Source of the DNA: Ruegeria sp. TM1040
Lineage (GTDB): Bacteria; Pseudomonadota; Alphaproteobacteria; Rhodobacterales; Rhodobacteraceae
Length of the DNA: 64,000 nucleotides
Assembly (NCBI RefSeq): GCF_000014065.1
Contig: NC_008044.1
Location: 395,501 to 459,500 of the forward strand
Direction of reading: 5' to 3'
Made by a program: the position numbers and the translations under genes. Below are positions 43,887 through 53,211 of this stretch, piece by piece. The notes under the pieces were generated by a model. It made no database searches and was not told the DNA's origin. It was given only the letters and a program-made list of their open reading frames with translations. How positions within the stretch are numbered: the stretch's first letter is position 1; the number at the start of each line of letters is the position of its first letter.

Positions 43887-44656
43887 CAGCTCATCCAGTT
43901 TCCGCCGTCGACGTTATAGGTCTGCGACACCACATAGTCGGCCTCAGCGCTGGCGAGAAAGATCGCCATACCGGTCAGATCATCTGCGGTTCCCATGCGC
44001 CCAAAGGGCACGGCGTCGCCCACTTCGCGTTTTTTTTCGCCGGGGGCTTTGTTTTCATATTTTGCAAAAAAGGCATCTACGCCATCCCAGTGCTCGCCAT
44101 CCACCACACCGGGGGCGATGGCATTCACATTGATCCCGTGCTGAATGAGGTTCAGCCCCGCTGACTGCGTCAGACTGATGATCGCCGCCTTGGAGGCGCA
44201 GTATACAGCGACCAGAGCCTCGCCGCGTCGTCCGGCTTGACTGGCCATATTGATGATCTTGCCACCGGCACCACGCGAAATCATGTGTTTCGCAACCGCC
44301 TGCATGGTGAACAGCGTCCCGGCAACATTGATGTCGAATACGCGTTCAAAATCGTCGCGGTGGATTTCCGTGATGGGTGCGGCGGTGAAAATCGCGGCGT
44401 TGTTGACGAGAATATCAATGCACCCCAAGGCCTCGACGGTTTGCTCGACCGCGCGCTCGATGCTCTCTTGGCAGGTCACGTCCAGTTCTATCGCAACCGC
44501 TTGGTCGCCGAGCTCGAGTGCCGTCTGGCGCGCGCGTTCAGTGTCGATATCAGCGACCGCGACGCGGGCACCTTCGCGAATGTAGGCCTCGGCAAAGCTG
44601 CGCCCGATGCCACGGGCTGCGCCGGTGATCAGGGCGGTTTTTCCTTCAAGTCTCAT
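43886..44656 (-). CDS. smoS: Sorbitol dehydrogenase (SDR type)
   Basis: A 256-residue SDR with GAARGIGR near residue 12 and the YCASK pair near residue 153. Stretches such as KIINMASQAGRRGEALV and APGVVDGEHWDGVDA match Rhodobacter SmoS, which converts D-sorbitol to D-fructose and galactitol to tagatose. It lies between the transporter ATPase and mtlK, sharing one base with each. Assignment is strong on sequence and context. Confidence 0.95.
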   Translation of the reverse strand: MRLEGKTALITGAARGIGRSFAEAYIREGARVAVADIDTERARQTALELGDQAVAIELDVTCQESIERAVEQTVEALGCIDILVNNAAIFTAAPITEIHRDDFERVFDINVAGTLFTMQAVAKHMISRGAGGKIINMASQAGRRGEALVAVYCASKAAIISLTQSAGLNLIQHGINVNAIAPGVVDGEHWDGVDAFFAKYENKAPGEKKREVGDAVPFGRMGTADDLTGMAIFLASAEADYVVSQTYNVDGGNWMS

Positions 44657-45660
44657 TAGGGGATCCTCAGGCCTTGGGCGTCAAAGCGATGCATCACATC
44701 CGTACGTGGCGTCAGGCTGACCCGATCGCCGTGGCGAAAGCCAACCTCGCCGTCGGCACGCACGGTGATGGTCTCGGCGAGACCCGTGTCGTGGATGTGA
44801 AAGAAGGTATCCGACCCCAGGTGTTCGGAGACCCCGACCACGCCCGACCACATGCCGCCGCTCTCGCCGATGTCGATATGCTCGGGACGCACGCCAATGG
44901 TGTGCGCGTCGTATTTTGCGGCCTCGTCGCCTTCGATAAAGTTCATCTTGGGCGAGCCGATGAAACCTGCCACAAAGAGGTTGCGGGGGCTGTGATAAAG
45001 CTCTAGCGGGCTGCCGACCTGCTCGATGTGACCCGCGCGCAGCACCACGATCTTGTCAGCCATCGTCATGGCTTCGACTTGGTCATGCGTGACGTAAATC
45101 ATTGTGGTTGCGAGTTTCTTGTGAAGTTCTGAGATCTCCATCCGCATTCCGACCCGCAGGGCGGCATCGAGATTGGAGAGCGGCTCATCAAAGAGGAACG
45201 CTGCAGGTTCCCGCACGATGGCACGACCAATGGCAACCCGCTGACGCTGTCCGCCAGAGAGCTGGCCGGGCTTGCGATCCAGATAGTCGGTCAGATTGAG
45301 CGCCTTTGCAGCGGCATCGATGCGGCGCGTTTGCTCGGCGTCGTCGATGCCTGCCATTTTCATCGGAAAGGCGATGTTTTTGCGCACCGACATATGCGGA
45401 TAGAGCGCGTAGGATTGAAACACCATGGCAAGGCCGCGTTTGGCAGGCGGCGTCATGGTTGCATCTTGACCGTCAATGCGGATCTGACCAGAGGTCACGT
45501 CCTCAAGCCCTGCAATGAGGCGCAGGAGGGTGGATTTTCCGCAGCCCGAAGGGCCGACGAAGACTGTGAATTCACCGTCCTCAATCGTCAGGTCCAGTGG
45601 CGGGATAACTTCTGTCGCCCCAAAGCTTTTGGTGACTTTGTCGAGTGTAATACGTCCCAT
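44656..45660 (-). CDS. smoK: Polyol ABC transporter ATP-binding protein
   Basis: A 334-residue MalK/UgpC-type ATPase powering polyol import. Walker [10 protein letters not shown] near residue 37, LSGGQRQR near 134, and Walker [11 protein letters not shown] are intact, with a C-terminal OB/TOBE regulatory domain from about residue 240. It follows smoG by 12 bases. One ATPase gene with two permeases implies a homodimer of SmoK. The substrate is inferred from smoS and mtlK. Confidence 0.93.
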   Translation of the reverse strand: MGRITLDKVTKSFGATEVIPPLDLTIEDGEFTVFVGPSGCGKSTLLRLIAGLEDVTSGQIRIDGQDATMTPPAKRGLAMVFQSYALYPHMSVRKNIAFPMKMAGIDDAEQTRRIDAAAKALNLTDYLDRKPGQLSGGQRQRVAIGRAIVREPAAFLFDEPLSNLDAALRVGMRMEISELHKKLATTMIYVTHDQVEAMTMADKIVVLRAGHIEQVGSPLELYHSPRNLFVAGFIGSPKMNFIEGDEAAKYDAHTIGVRPEHIDIGESGGMWSGVVGVSEHLGSDTFFHIHDTGLAETITVRADGEVGFRHGDRVSLTPRTDVMHRFDAQGLRIP

Positions 45661-45672
45661 AAGTCGTCGTCC

Positions 45673-46503
45673 TTATTTCACAGCGCCAAAGGTCAGGCCG
45701 CGCACAAGTTGTTTCTGGCTGAACCAGCCAAGGATCAGGATCGGCGCGATGGCCATGGTGGAGGCCGCGCTGAGTTTTGCGTAAAACAGCCCTTCGGGAC
45801 TGGAGTAGCTGGCGATAAAGGCCGTGAGCGGAGCCGCTTTGGCGGCCGTCAGGTTCAGGGTCCAGAAGGCCTCGTTCCAGGCGAGGATGATGTTGAGCAG
45901 CACGGTTGATGCGATGCCTGGAATGGCCATAGGTGTCAGAACATAAAGAATTTCTTCTTTCAGGGTGGCGCCATCCATCCGCGCTGCCTCGAGAATTTCG
46001 CCGGGGATTTCCTTGAAGTAGGTATAGAGCATCCAGATGATGATCGGCAGATTGCACAGCATCAGCACCACAATCAGACCCGTACGACTGTCGAGCAGTC
46101 CGAGGCGGATAAAGATCAGATAGATCGGGTACAGCACGCCTACGGCGGGCAGCATTTTTGTTGAGAGCATCCACAACAGGATATCCTTGGTGCGCTTGGA
46201 GGGCACAAAGGCCATCGACCAGGCTGCGGGCACCGCGATTAGGATGCCAAGCAGGGTTGAGCCCCCGGCAATCGCGATGGAGTTCCACAAGAAACGCAGG
46301 TAGTTGGAGCGCTCCTGTACGACGGCGTAGTTTTCCAGCGTCCAGTCAAATGCGAGGAACAGCGGCGGGTCGTTGATTGCCTGCGCCTCGGTCTTGAAGG
46401 AGGTCAGGATCGTCCAGAGGATCGGGAAGAAGATCAACAGGCCAACCGACCAGGCGGCGATGGTATTGATCGCTTTTCGGTGTTGGGTCACGGAACGTGC
46501 CAT
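45673..46503 (-). CDS. smoG: Polyol ABC transporter permease
   Basis: A 276-residue inner-membrane permease with about six helices. The EAA loop EAARMDGATLKEEIL near residue 190 contacts the ATPase. Typical of the MalG-like half of CUT1 sugar transporters. It follows smoF by 15 bases and precedes smoK by 12. Confidence 0.92.
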   Translation of the reverse strand: MARSVTQHRKAINTIAAWSVGLLIFFPILWTILTSFKTEAQAINDPPLFLAFDWTLENYAVVQERSNYLRFLWNSIAIAGGSTLLGILIAVPAAWSMAFVPSKRTKDILLWMLSTKMLPAVGVLYPIYLIFIRLGLLDSRTGLIVVLMLCNLPIIIWMLYTYFKEIPGEILEAARMDGATLKEEILYVLTPMAIPGIASTVLLNIILAWNEAFWTLNLTAAKAAPLTAFIASYSSPEGLFYAKLSAASTMAIAPILILGWFSQKQLVRGLTFGAVK

Positions 46504-46518
46504 TTCGGGTCTCCTCCC

Positions 46519-47385
46519 TTATGCGTCGAGGTTCTTGCCGACGATGCGCATCAGGAATGCGGCAACAATATTGGCAAGGATGATGGCATAGACACCGCCA
46601 GCGGAGCCAAGACCGACGTTCTGGCTCTCCAGCACACGCTGGAAGATCAGGTAGGTCAGGGTCCGGGTGCCAAAGGAGCCTTGGGTGGTTACAAAGATCT
46701 CGGCGAAGATCGACAGCAGGAAAATCGTCTGGATCAGGACGACCACGGTGATCGCCCGGCCGAGGTGGGGCAGAATGATGTAGCCAAAGCGCGCAAGCGG
46801 GCTTGCCCCATCCATCTCTGCCGCTTCAAGCTGTTCGCGGTCGAGCGACTGAATGGCCGTCAGGAGGATCAGGGTCGCGAAAGGCAGCCATTGCCAGCTG
46901 ACGATTATGATCACGGATTGCATCGAGGCTTCGGAGAGCCACGCGATCGGCTCTGCCCCGAAAAACTTCCACAGATGCGCAAAGAGCCCGTTCACGGGAT
47001 CCATGAACATGTTCTTCCAAACCAGCGCCGACACGGTGGGCATCACAAAAAACGGCGCGATAACAAGGATACGTACAATGCCTTGGCCCCACATGGGTTG
47101 GTCCAGCAGGAGCGCAAGCAATACGCCAAAGATCACAGTGATCACGAGCACGCCGCCTACGATCAGCAGCGTCGCCTGCACGCTGGGCCAGAAGGCGGAG
47201 GACGATACAAAGCGGACGTAATTGTCAAAACCGACCCATCCCAGATCGCCCCCGCGCAGGGGCAGATATTTCTTGAAGGAGAAGAGCAGGGTCATTGTCA
47301 GCGGAACAAGCATCCAACCGAGCAACAGAATGACGGCAGGGGCCATCATGAAGCGCGCGGCCGAGCGGGAATGCTGGGTTGCCAT
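46519..47385 (-). CDS. smoF: Polyol ABC transporter permease
   Basis: A 288-residue MalF-like permease with six predicted helices and EAA loop EAAEMDGASPLARFGYI near residue 200. I chose the ATG at 47385, preceded by GAGGAGT, rather than the upstream ATG at 47448 that falls within the terminator region. An attenuator-like hairpin separates it from smoE, which should make smoE message more abundant. Confidence 0.92.
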   Translation of the reverse strand: MATQHSRSAARFMMAPAVILLLGWMLVPLTMTLLFSFKKYLPLRGGDLGWVGFDNYVRFVSSSAFWPSVQATLLIVGGVLVITVIFGVLLALLLDQPMWGQGIVRILVIAPFFVMPTVSALVWKNMFMDPVNGLFAHLWKFFGAEPIAWLSEASMQSVIIIVSWQWLPFATLILLTAIQSLDREQLEAAEMDGASPLARFGYIILPHLGRAITVVVLIQTIFLLSIFAEIFVTTQGSFGTRTLTYLIFQRVLESQNVGLGSAGGVYAIILANIVAAFLMRIVGKNLDA

Positions 47386-47436
47386 TTGAGACTCCTCATC
47401 GGTCGGGTCGGGCCCTTCCGAGGCTGCAATTGAGTG

Positions 47437-47474
47437 AAAAAGGGCCAAGGCTCGCGTGTTGCGAAACCCTGGCC
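47437..47474 (-). terminator. Attenuator between smoE and smoF
   Basis: Read leftward, GGCCA-GG and CC-TGGCC arms (one mismatch) flank an inner TCGC/GCGA stem and are followed directly by TTTTT. It begins 14 bases past the smoE stop. Partial terminators after the binding-protein gene are common in ABC operons and would give high SmoE and low permease levels. Confidence 0.65.
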
Positions 47475-47487
47475 AGGAGGAGTGAGG

Positions 47488-48795
47488 TTAGTAGCCTGCG
47501 GCTTCCATTTCGTCAGCGACCAGAGCCTGTGCTTTTGCAAGCGCTTCGTCCGGGGTTTGCTGACCTGCGACCATGGCCGAGAATTCCTGGCCTGCGCTGG
47601 TGCCGATGCCGGCCCATTCGGGGATCGCGACATACTGGATGCCCACATAGGGCACGGGATCCACGGTGGGGCTGTTGGGGTCCGCCGCATTGATCGAGTC
47701 GAGCGTCATCTGCGCAAAGGGAACCTTGGCGTATTCAGGGTTCTCATAAAGCGACGTGCGGCTGCCAGGCGGTACATTGGCCCAACCTTCGTTTTCCGCC
47801 ACAAGCGCAAGATACTCCTTGGAGGTGGCCCATTCGATGAATGCCTTGGCCTCATCCTTGGCGTCAGAACCCGCAGGCACGGCCAGCGCCCAGGCCCAGA
47901 GCCAGTTGGCCCGTTTGCCCTTGCCGGTGTCGGGTGCCAGAGCAAATCCAACCTTGTCAGCGACGGTGGAATCGTCGGGGTTGGTCACGAAGGAGGCCGC
48001 CACAGTCGCGTCGATCCACATGCCACACTTGCCTTGCTGGAACAGTGCGAGGTTCTCGTTGAACCCATTTGTAGAGGCACCCGGAGGTCCGTAGCTTTGC
48101 AGCAGATCGTTGTAGAAAGTGACCGCCTCTTTCCACTCGGGGCTGTCGAGCTGCGGCGTCCAGTCTTCGTCAAACCAGCGCGCACCAAAGCTGTTCGCCA
48201 CGGTGGTGATGAAGGCCATGTTCTCGCCCCATCCTGCCTTGCCGCGCAGGCATGCGCCGTAGATTTCGGCGTCCTTGTCTGTCATCGCGGCGGCGGCTTC
48301 CTTGATGAACTCCCATGTGGGGGCTTCGGGCATTGTCAGGCCCGCGGCCTCCATCAGGTCGGTGCGATACATGACCATGGAGCTTTCACCGTAAAACGGC
48401 GCGGCATAGAGAGTGCCATTGTGTGAAAGGCCAGCGCGCATCGCGGGCAGGATGTCGTCCGCGTCGTAATCAGCCCCCATGTCGGTCAGCGGCACAAGCC
48501 AATTCTGAGCGGCCCAGATCGGGGTTTCGTACATGCCGATGGTCATCACATCGAACTGGCCGCCGTTGGTGGCGATGTCTTGTGTCACGCGCTGACGCAG
48601 CACGTTCTCTTCGAGCGTGACCCACTCCAGCTGGATGTCGGGATGTTTGGCGGTGAAGTCGTCAGTGAGGCCCTGCATCCGGATCATGTCGCCGTTGTTC
48701 ACGGTCGCGATGGTCAATGTGGTCTCGGCCTGGACGGCGCCAGTTGCCATAACCGCAAGTGCAGAGGCCGCACAAAGTGCGTTTCTCAGGTACAT
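47488..48795 (-). CDS. smoE: Polyol ABC transporter substrate-binding protein
   Basis: A 435-residue periplasmic binding protein with a signal peptide (1-23, ending AVQA) of the extracellular solute-binding family 1. Conserved parts include LAPDTGKGKRANWLWAWALA and the ligand-cleft aromatic residues. It is the first structural gene of the operon, with an operator at 48868-48881 and an attenuator after it. Sorbitol and mannitol are the expected ligands from the co-encoded dehydrogenases. Confidence 0.93.
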   Translation of the reverse strand: MYLRNALCAASALAVMATGAVQAETTLTIATVNNGDMIRMQGLTDDFTAKHPDIQLEWVTLEENVLRQRVTQDIATNGGQFDVMTIGMYETPIWAAQNWLVPLTDMGADYDADDILPAMRAGLSHNGTLYAAPFYGESSMVMYRTDLMEAAGLTMPEAPTWEFIKEAAAAMTDKDAEIYGACLRGKAGWGENMAFITTVANSFGARWFDEDWTPQLDSPEWKEAVTFYNDLLQSYGPPGASTNGFNENLALFQQGKCGMWIDATVAASFVTNPDDSTVADKVGFALAPDTGKGKRANWLWAWALAVPAGSDAKDEAKAFIEWATSKEYLALVAENEGWANVPPGSRTSLYENPEYAKVPFAQMTLDSINAADPNSPTVDPVPYVGIQYVAIPEWAGIGTSAGQEFSAMVAGQQTPDEALAKAQALVADEMEAAGY

Positions 48796-48867
48796 CCGTT
48801 TCCTCCCTAGTGTCTGGATGTTGTGCCCTTACGGTAGGAGCAGGGAGGCGAATTCGTCAATAAAAAA

Positions 48868-48881
48868 TTTACGCGCGTAAA
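48868..48881. promoter_or_regulatory. LacI-family operator of the polyol operon
   Basis: Perfect 14-bp palindrome TTTACGCGCGTAAA, 73 bases before the smoE ATG. It shares its plan with TTTGCGGGCGCAAA upstream of the adjacent LacI gene, so both are probably bound by that protein. Confidence 0.65.
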
Positions 48882-48926
48882 GAATAGTCATCGAAGGGCA
48901 GCAAACTCAAGACCTTGGCGCAGGGC

Positions 48927-49958
48927 TTAGGCGGAGGCGCGTTTGATCAAGGTGCCCTCGAACAGGGTGCTGTTGCGCAGGTCCGGGTGCTCTCCCGATT
49001 CGATGAGGTTGAGAATCGCCTCAACGCTGCGCGTTGCGATGGCGGAATAATCCTGCGCGATGGTGGTGAGTGGCGGGCATGTAAAGCGCGCATAGGGGTG
49101 GTCGTCGTGGCCGGCAACGCGCAGCGCGCAGCCGGTCCCGCAGCCAACCCGAAGTCCGCATTCATAGGCGGCAGCCAGAAAGCCGATCGCGAGGCGATCA
49201 TTGGAGCATAGAACCGTGTTTGTGCAGAGTTCGCGGTTTCGGATGGCCGCAAGGCCGCCTTTGTAGCCGATCTCTTCAAAGTCCCAGGTTTCGCCTTCAA
49301 CCTGAACCAGTTTGGGGTCCAGTCCCAAGGCTTCCATGGTATCGATATATGCGCGACGGCGTTTGTAAGCATTGGGGTTGGTGGGGGTTTTCATCTCAAA
49401 GAAAACGGGCGGCTCCCCAGTTTTGCAGAGATGTTTCACCATTAAACCAACGCTTTGCGGGTTGTCGAGCCCAAAGAAGGCCTGTCCGAGGTCATCAAGG
49501 TTGTTGTCAAAGAGAACGGTCGGGACATCGGTGCAAAACCGATCGACCGCGGCCGTGTCAGAGCGGCGGCCAAGGGGGGCCAGCAGAACGCCAGCCGGAC
49601 GGATCGAGCGCAGCGAGTCGAGGTTTTCGACCTCCTGCCTCGTCTCGCCATGAGAGCTGAGCAGGATCGGTCGAAAGCCACCCTGAATGACGAGATTCTC
49701 GATCACACGCGCAATCTCAGCAAAGAAAGGATCCGCAAGATACGGCACCACGATGCCAATGTTCTTGGTCAGCCTCCTGTTCTGATTCATTGCGTAGATG
49801 TTGGGCTGATAGTGGTGCTCTTGCAGTGCGGCCTCGACCTTCTTGCGGGTTGAGGCGCGGACGCTGTCGGGGTTGTTGAAATACTTGGAGAGTGTTGGTC
49901 GGGAGATGCCGCTGACGCTGGCCAGCTCTTCCATGTTGCGGATTTTCGACTCTGACAT
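48927..49958 (-). CDS. LacI-family transcriptional regulator of the polyol operon
   Basis: A 343-residue LacI/GalR protein with helix-turn-helix ELASVSGISRPTLSKYFNNP (residues 11-30), hinge helix and sugar-binding domain (IGIVVPYLADPFFAEI to ALRVAGHDDHPYARF). The ATG at 49958 has AGGAGG five bases upstream, which decides it over an in-frame start at 50027. It lies directly before smoE on the same strand with its own palindrome upstream. Probably a polyol-responsive repressor and autoregulator. Confidence 0.9.
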   Translation of the reverse strand: MSESKIRNMEELASVSGISRPTLSKYFNNPDSVRASTRKKVEAALQEHHYQPNIYAMNQNRRLTKNIGIVVPYLADPFFAEIARVIENLVIQGGFRPILLSSHGETRQEVENLDSLRSIRPAGVLLAPLGRRSDTAAVDRFCTDVPTVLFDNNLDDLGQAFFGLDNPQSVGLMVKHLCKTGEPPVFFEMKTPTNPNAYKRRRAYIDTMEALGLDPKLVQVEGETWDFEEIGYKGGLAAIRNRELCTNTVLCSNDRLAIGFLAAAYECGLRVGCGTGCALRVAGHDDHPYARFTCPPLTTIAQDYSAIATRSVEAILNLIESGEHPDLRNSTLFEGTLIKRASA

Positions 49959-50034
49959 GTGCCCTCCTGAGTATTCTGGGTCCCGATTGCAGAGGTTTCG
50001 CCGTGCGGTTTGAGGCGCATTGTGCACCTTAAAC

Positions 50035-50048
50035 TTTGCGGGCGCAAA
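50035..50048. promoter_or_regulatory. Putative autoregulatory operator of the LacI gene
   Basis: TTTGCG-GG-CGCAAA, 77 bases before the LacI start codon. Six-base arms are perfect. It resembles the smoE operator (TTTACG/CGTAAA), differing at one position in each arm. Confidence 0.55.
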
Positions 50049-50092
50049 CTTTACTGGAGCTTTCTTAGAGGCTGATCCCCTGTTTTACATAA

Positions 50093-50132
50093 AAACGCAA
50101 GGCCGCACCTTCGAAGGTGCGGCCTTGCGTTT
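50093..50132 (-). terminator. Strong intrinsic terminator of the chemoreceptor gene
   Basis: A continuous 40-base palindrome (two 20-base arms, centre TTCGAA) 24 bases past the chemoreceptor stop; TTTTT follows on the leftward strand. GC-rich stem plus T-run is canonical. Confidence 0.88.
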
Positions 50133-50156
50133 GACCTTGTAGTGCTGCGTTGGCGT

Positions 50157-52460
50157 CTAGCCCGCTGCCTCATGTGAAGCGGCAGGTGTGTCGGAGCCGT
50201 CGTCCCAAGAGGCGGGTGCATCTGTGCTCATGGGGGGATCAATCTGAAAGCGTCCGGTGACGCTGGAGAGCGTGCGCGCTTCGCTTTGCAGCAACTGACT
50301 CGACGCGGATGCTTCTTCGGCCATCGCGGTATTCTGCTGGGTGACGGCATCGAGTTCGCGCATAGCGGTGTTGATGTCTTCAAGTCCCTGCGACTGATGC
50401 TGAACACCGCCCGCGATTTCAGAGACAAGATCGCCCACCGAGGAGACCTGAGCGATAATGCTCGTCAGCGCATTGCCCGCCTTGTCCACCATCGACACCC
50501 CGTTGGCGACATGCTCCTCGCTTGCGGAGGTCAGGGTCTTGATCTCGCCGGCGGCTTCAGAAGCGCGGCGCGCAAGGTTTCGCACCTCAGAGGCCACAAC
50601 GGCGAACCCTGCACCTGCTTCCCCGGCCCGTGCGGCCTCCACTCCGGCGTTGAGAGCGAGGAGGTTGGTCTGGAAGGCGATATCATCAATCATATTGATG
50701 AATTTGGCAATTTCGCTGGAGGCCTGCTGGATCTGATCCATGGCGGCCACGGCAGAGCGCACCACCTCGTTGCTCTGTTCTGCCTCGCGGCGCGTGCCAC
50801 GCATGGTGCTGTCGACCTCGGTGGCCTTTTCCGCTGTTTCGCGAAGGCGCTGGCTCAGGTCCTGCATGGCTGTGGCAGTTTTCTCAAGCGTGGAACCCTG
50901 GCTCTCGGTGCGTTCGGCCATTTCGTTGGCGGCGGCGCGCTGCTCCTGCGAGAAGCGATCCACATGCTGCGAGGCTTCCACGACTTCCCGCAGGGAGTTG
51001 CGCAGGTTCTGCAGGCTGTGGTTGTAGTTCTCGCGTAGGGTCTCGTAGTCTTCGGAGAAGGGGTGTTCAATCTCGCTCACGAGATTGCCATCCTGCAGCT
51101 GCGCCAAGGCGCGGCTCATTTCATCCACCACAAAATCTGTTTCGCGTTTGGCTTCCTCTTCGCGCTCTGCAGCCTCATCCGCGCTCTTGAGCTTGTCGCG
51201 GAAGGTATCGAGGCTGCGCGCCAGATCGCCAAATTCGTCGCCACGGCTGAGACCGGAAATGGCAATGTCGTAGTCCTCTTGCGCGAGCGCATTGGTGGCG
51301 TCGCGCAGCTGATGGATCGGGCGTGTAACCCTGTTGGCAGCCGCCCAGGAAACCCCGATGGAGACAACGATCGACGCGCCGATCAGGGACAGCACCATCC
51401 AGCGGATTCGATAGATCACGGCAAAGGCCTGGGCGCTGTCGGTTTCCATCACCACCGACCAGTCAAAGCCATTGAGGTCAAGCGGCACCACAACGGCGGT
51501 TGCGGGTGTGCCCAATGCGGTGACCGTAGCGGTGAAATTACCGGCTTCGCCTGCGCGTGCCGCGGCGATATGGGGGGCATCGGGAAGAACGCTCAGGAGA
51601 GAGAAGGCACCGGCGATCATCCCCGGGCTCTTGGTGCGGCCATCCGGGTCGACAAGAAAGATGTTCTCATAGCCATCGTCCGCGAGGTTTGCGTTCAGGG
51701 CAGATTGCACAAAATCCGTTCCAATCCGTACTGCTATCACGCCCACCGGATCGCCACGCTTGTTCAGGATCGGAGAGGCAAGAAACGCATCAACGGCGCC
51801 GGAGGGCCCATAGGCTGAGAAATCTTCGACGACGACGCTGCCGGGCTCCGCCGCGAGAGCGGCTTGCGCGACGCGCGACAAGGCAGTGTCGGCCAGCACG
51901 CTGTCATTGATATTTTCCGCAAAGTCCCCTTTTTTGTGGACCGAATAGGCCACAAGCCCCGCGGGGGTGATCAGGTATATGTCTGAATATCCACTGAGTT
52001 CGGCAGTCTGCACAAAGGTCGGATGATACGTCACATGCGATTGGCTGTAGTAGGAGCCATCACCGGGATCGACCAGTGCAGCGCGCTCTTCTTCGGTGTT
52101 GGGGTTCTCTACGATGTAGTGCGTTTTAAGGAAGCCGATCTTGTCGTCGACCTCGATCATCCCGATGACGCGCTCGAAATTATTGATGGCGCGAAAGGTG
52201 GTTGGCAGTGCTGCGAGGTTGGAGACATCGCGTTGCGCAGCATCGATGCTGAAACGCAGGGCCTGCGCGCCGGCGTGCGCTTTGGATTCTTTTGCAGAAG
52301 CGACCTTCTCGTGGATGCTGCGTTCGGCCATCGTGTAGATGAGCAAAGATACGGTCACCACAAATGCAACTGTGAGGGCAACCATCAAGACGGGCAGTTT
52401 GAGTTTGAGCGAAACGCTCGATGGCTTTAGCAACACAGGGGTGGTCTCCTTGAGGGTCAT
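50157..52460 (-). CDS. Methyl-accepting chemotaxis protein with Cache sensor
   Basis: A 767-residue chemoreceptor: a membrane helix (about 20-43), a large periplasmic double-Cache-like sensor (45-330), a second helix (about 340-360), HAMP (362-415) and a cytoplasmic signalling domain. The hairpin tip NLLALNAGVEAARAGEAGAG and a C-terminal Gln/Glu-rich methylation helix are clear. I start at 52460, where homology begins with a short cytoplasmic leader; the reading frame is open for 154 more codons that do not resemble protein. No good ribosome site precedes this ATG. Ligand unknown. Confidence 0.9.
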   Translation of the reverse strand: MTLKETTPVLLKPSSVSLKLKLPVLMVALTVAFVVTVSLLIYTMAERSIHEKVASAKESKAHAGAQALRFSIDAAQRDVSNLAALPTTFRAINNFERVIGMIEVDDKIGFLKTHYIVENPNTEEERAALVDPGDGSYYSQSHVTYHPTFVQTAELSGYSDIYLITPAGLVAYSVHKKGDFAENINDSVLADTALSRVAQAALAAEPGSVVVEDFSAYGPSGAVDAFLASPILNKRGDPVGVIAVRIGTDFVQSALNANLADDGYENIFLVDPDGRTKSPGMIAGAFSLLSVLPDAPHIAAARAGEAGNFTATVTALGTPATAVVVPLDLNGFDWSVVMETDSAQAFAVIYRIRWMVLSLIGASIVVSIGVSWAAANRVTRPIHQLRDATNALAQEDYDIAISGLSRGDEFGDLARSLDTFRDKLKSADEAAEREEEAKRETDFVVDEMSRALAQLQDGNLVSEIEHPFSEDYETLRENYNHSLQNLRNSLREVVEASQHVDRFSQEQRAAANEMAERTESQGSTLEKTATAMQDLSQRLRETAEKATEVDSTMRGTRREAEQSNEVVRSAVAAMDQIQQASSEIAKFINMIDDIAFQTNLLALNAGVEAARAGEAGAGFAVVASEVRNLARRASEAAGEIKTLTSASEEHVANGVSMVDKAGNALTSIIAQVSSVGDLVSEIAGGVQHQSQGLEDINTAMRELDAVTQQNTAMAEEASASSQLLQSEARTLSSVTGRFQIDPPMSTDAPASWDDGSDTPAASHEAAG

Positions 52461-53211
52461 ACATGCGCATTTCGGTAATGTTCTCACAACTTTCCTAAGA
52501 TTCAGTATTGCGACGATCTCGCGGCTGTTCGCGGTTGCTTGACTCAAGCTTTGTTGCGGTGCCATCGCATGCAGCGTGTTTGCGTCGCGATTTGCCAAGA
52601 GATTGTACAAGCTGAGGAAATCTGTCGCGCGTGCTGGTTGCGTTGCGTGCGCATCAAGGACTGCAACTGAATGTCTAAAAACTGACATATTCGCGTTCTG
52701 CAAATCTCTGATCTCGCATTTGCGGTGCGCGCCGAGCCTGACGTTGAGAGAGGGCACCTGTTGAAGTGCAGCGAGTTGACGGAACCGACTGGTCAGGCGG
52801 TTGCCGCTGCAGAGCAGCGTTATTGGTGGTTGAGATTTGCTGATCCGGGGTGGGTTTTGCTGTTCCACCCTTGCGCAATACGCGTGTTTGCGCCATAACG
52901 CGCGGGTGCGGTTGAGTGGCAAGAACTCGGGCAGTTTTTGCCAGGTTCTTTGTGCGCCTCACGCAATTACATCTGGGTTATCTGCCTTTCGTGCCTTTGC
53001 TGGCGATGGATCTCCCGCGTCTTTGAGGGCGTAGAGTTGCCCATCGAGGCTGGGTTTACGTGCAGTGTCACCTTTTTGCTGCCATTACCATTCGGTAAGT
53101 TGCCATTACCACTCGGTAAGTTGAGCGTGCACGGTGCCTACCGTTTGGTAAGGTTGGCGCTAGTGAAGTGCAGAAACCTCAGTCCAGAATAAGTTAAGAG
53201 ATTGAAAGTTA
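52461..53211. other. 751-base intergenic region upstream of the chemoreceptor
   Basis: No convincing gene in either strand. It contains the three-site operator array at 53085-53151, unusual for its distance of about 625 bases from the chemoreceptor start. Base composition is lower in G+C than the neighbours over 52460-52700. A small RNA or unrecognised short gene cannot be excluded. Confidence 0.5.
53085..53151. promoter_or_regulatory. Three phased TTACC-N4-GGTAA palindromes
   Basis: Sites at 53085-53098 (TTACCATTCGGTAA), 53106-53119 (TTACCACTCGGTAA) and 53138-53151 (CTACCGTTTGGTAA). Starts are 21 and 32 bases apart, close to two and three helical turns, so proteins bound to all three would face the same side. 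The first two form a 21-base tandem repeat. The binding protein is unknown; TetR- or LuxR-type are possibilities. Confidence 0.6.

Noticed and set aside
52461-52922. 154-codon N-terminal extension of the chemoreceptor
   Set aside because: Does not resemble protein of the family; the membrane helix and leader typical of receptors start at 52460.
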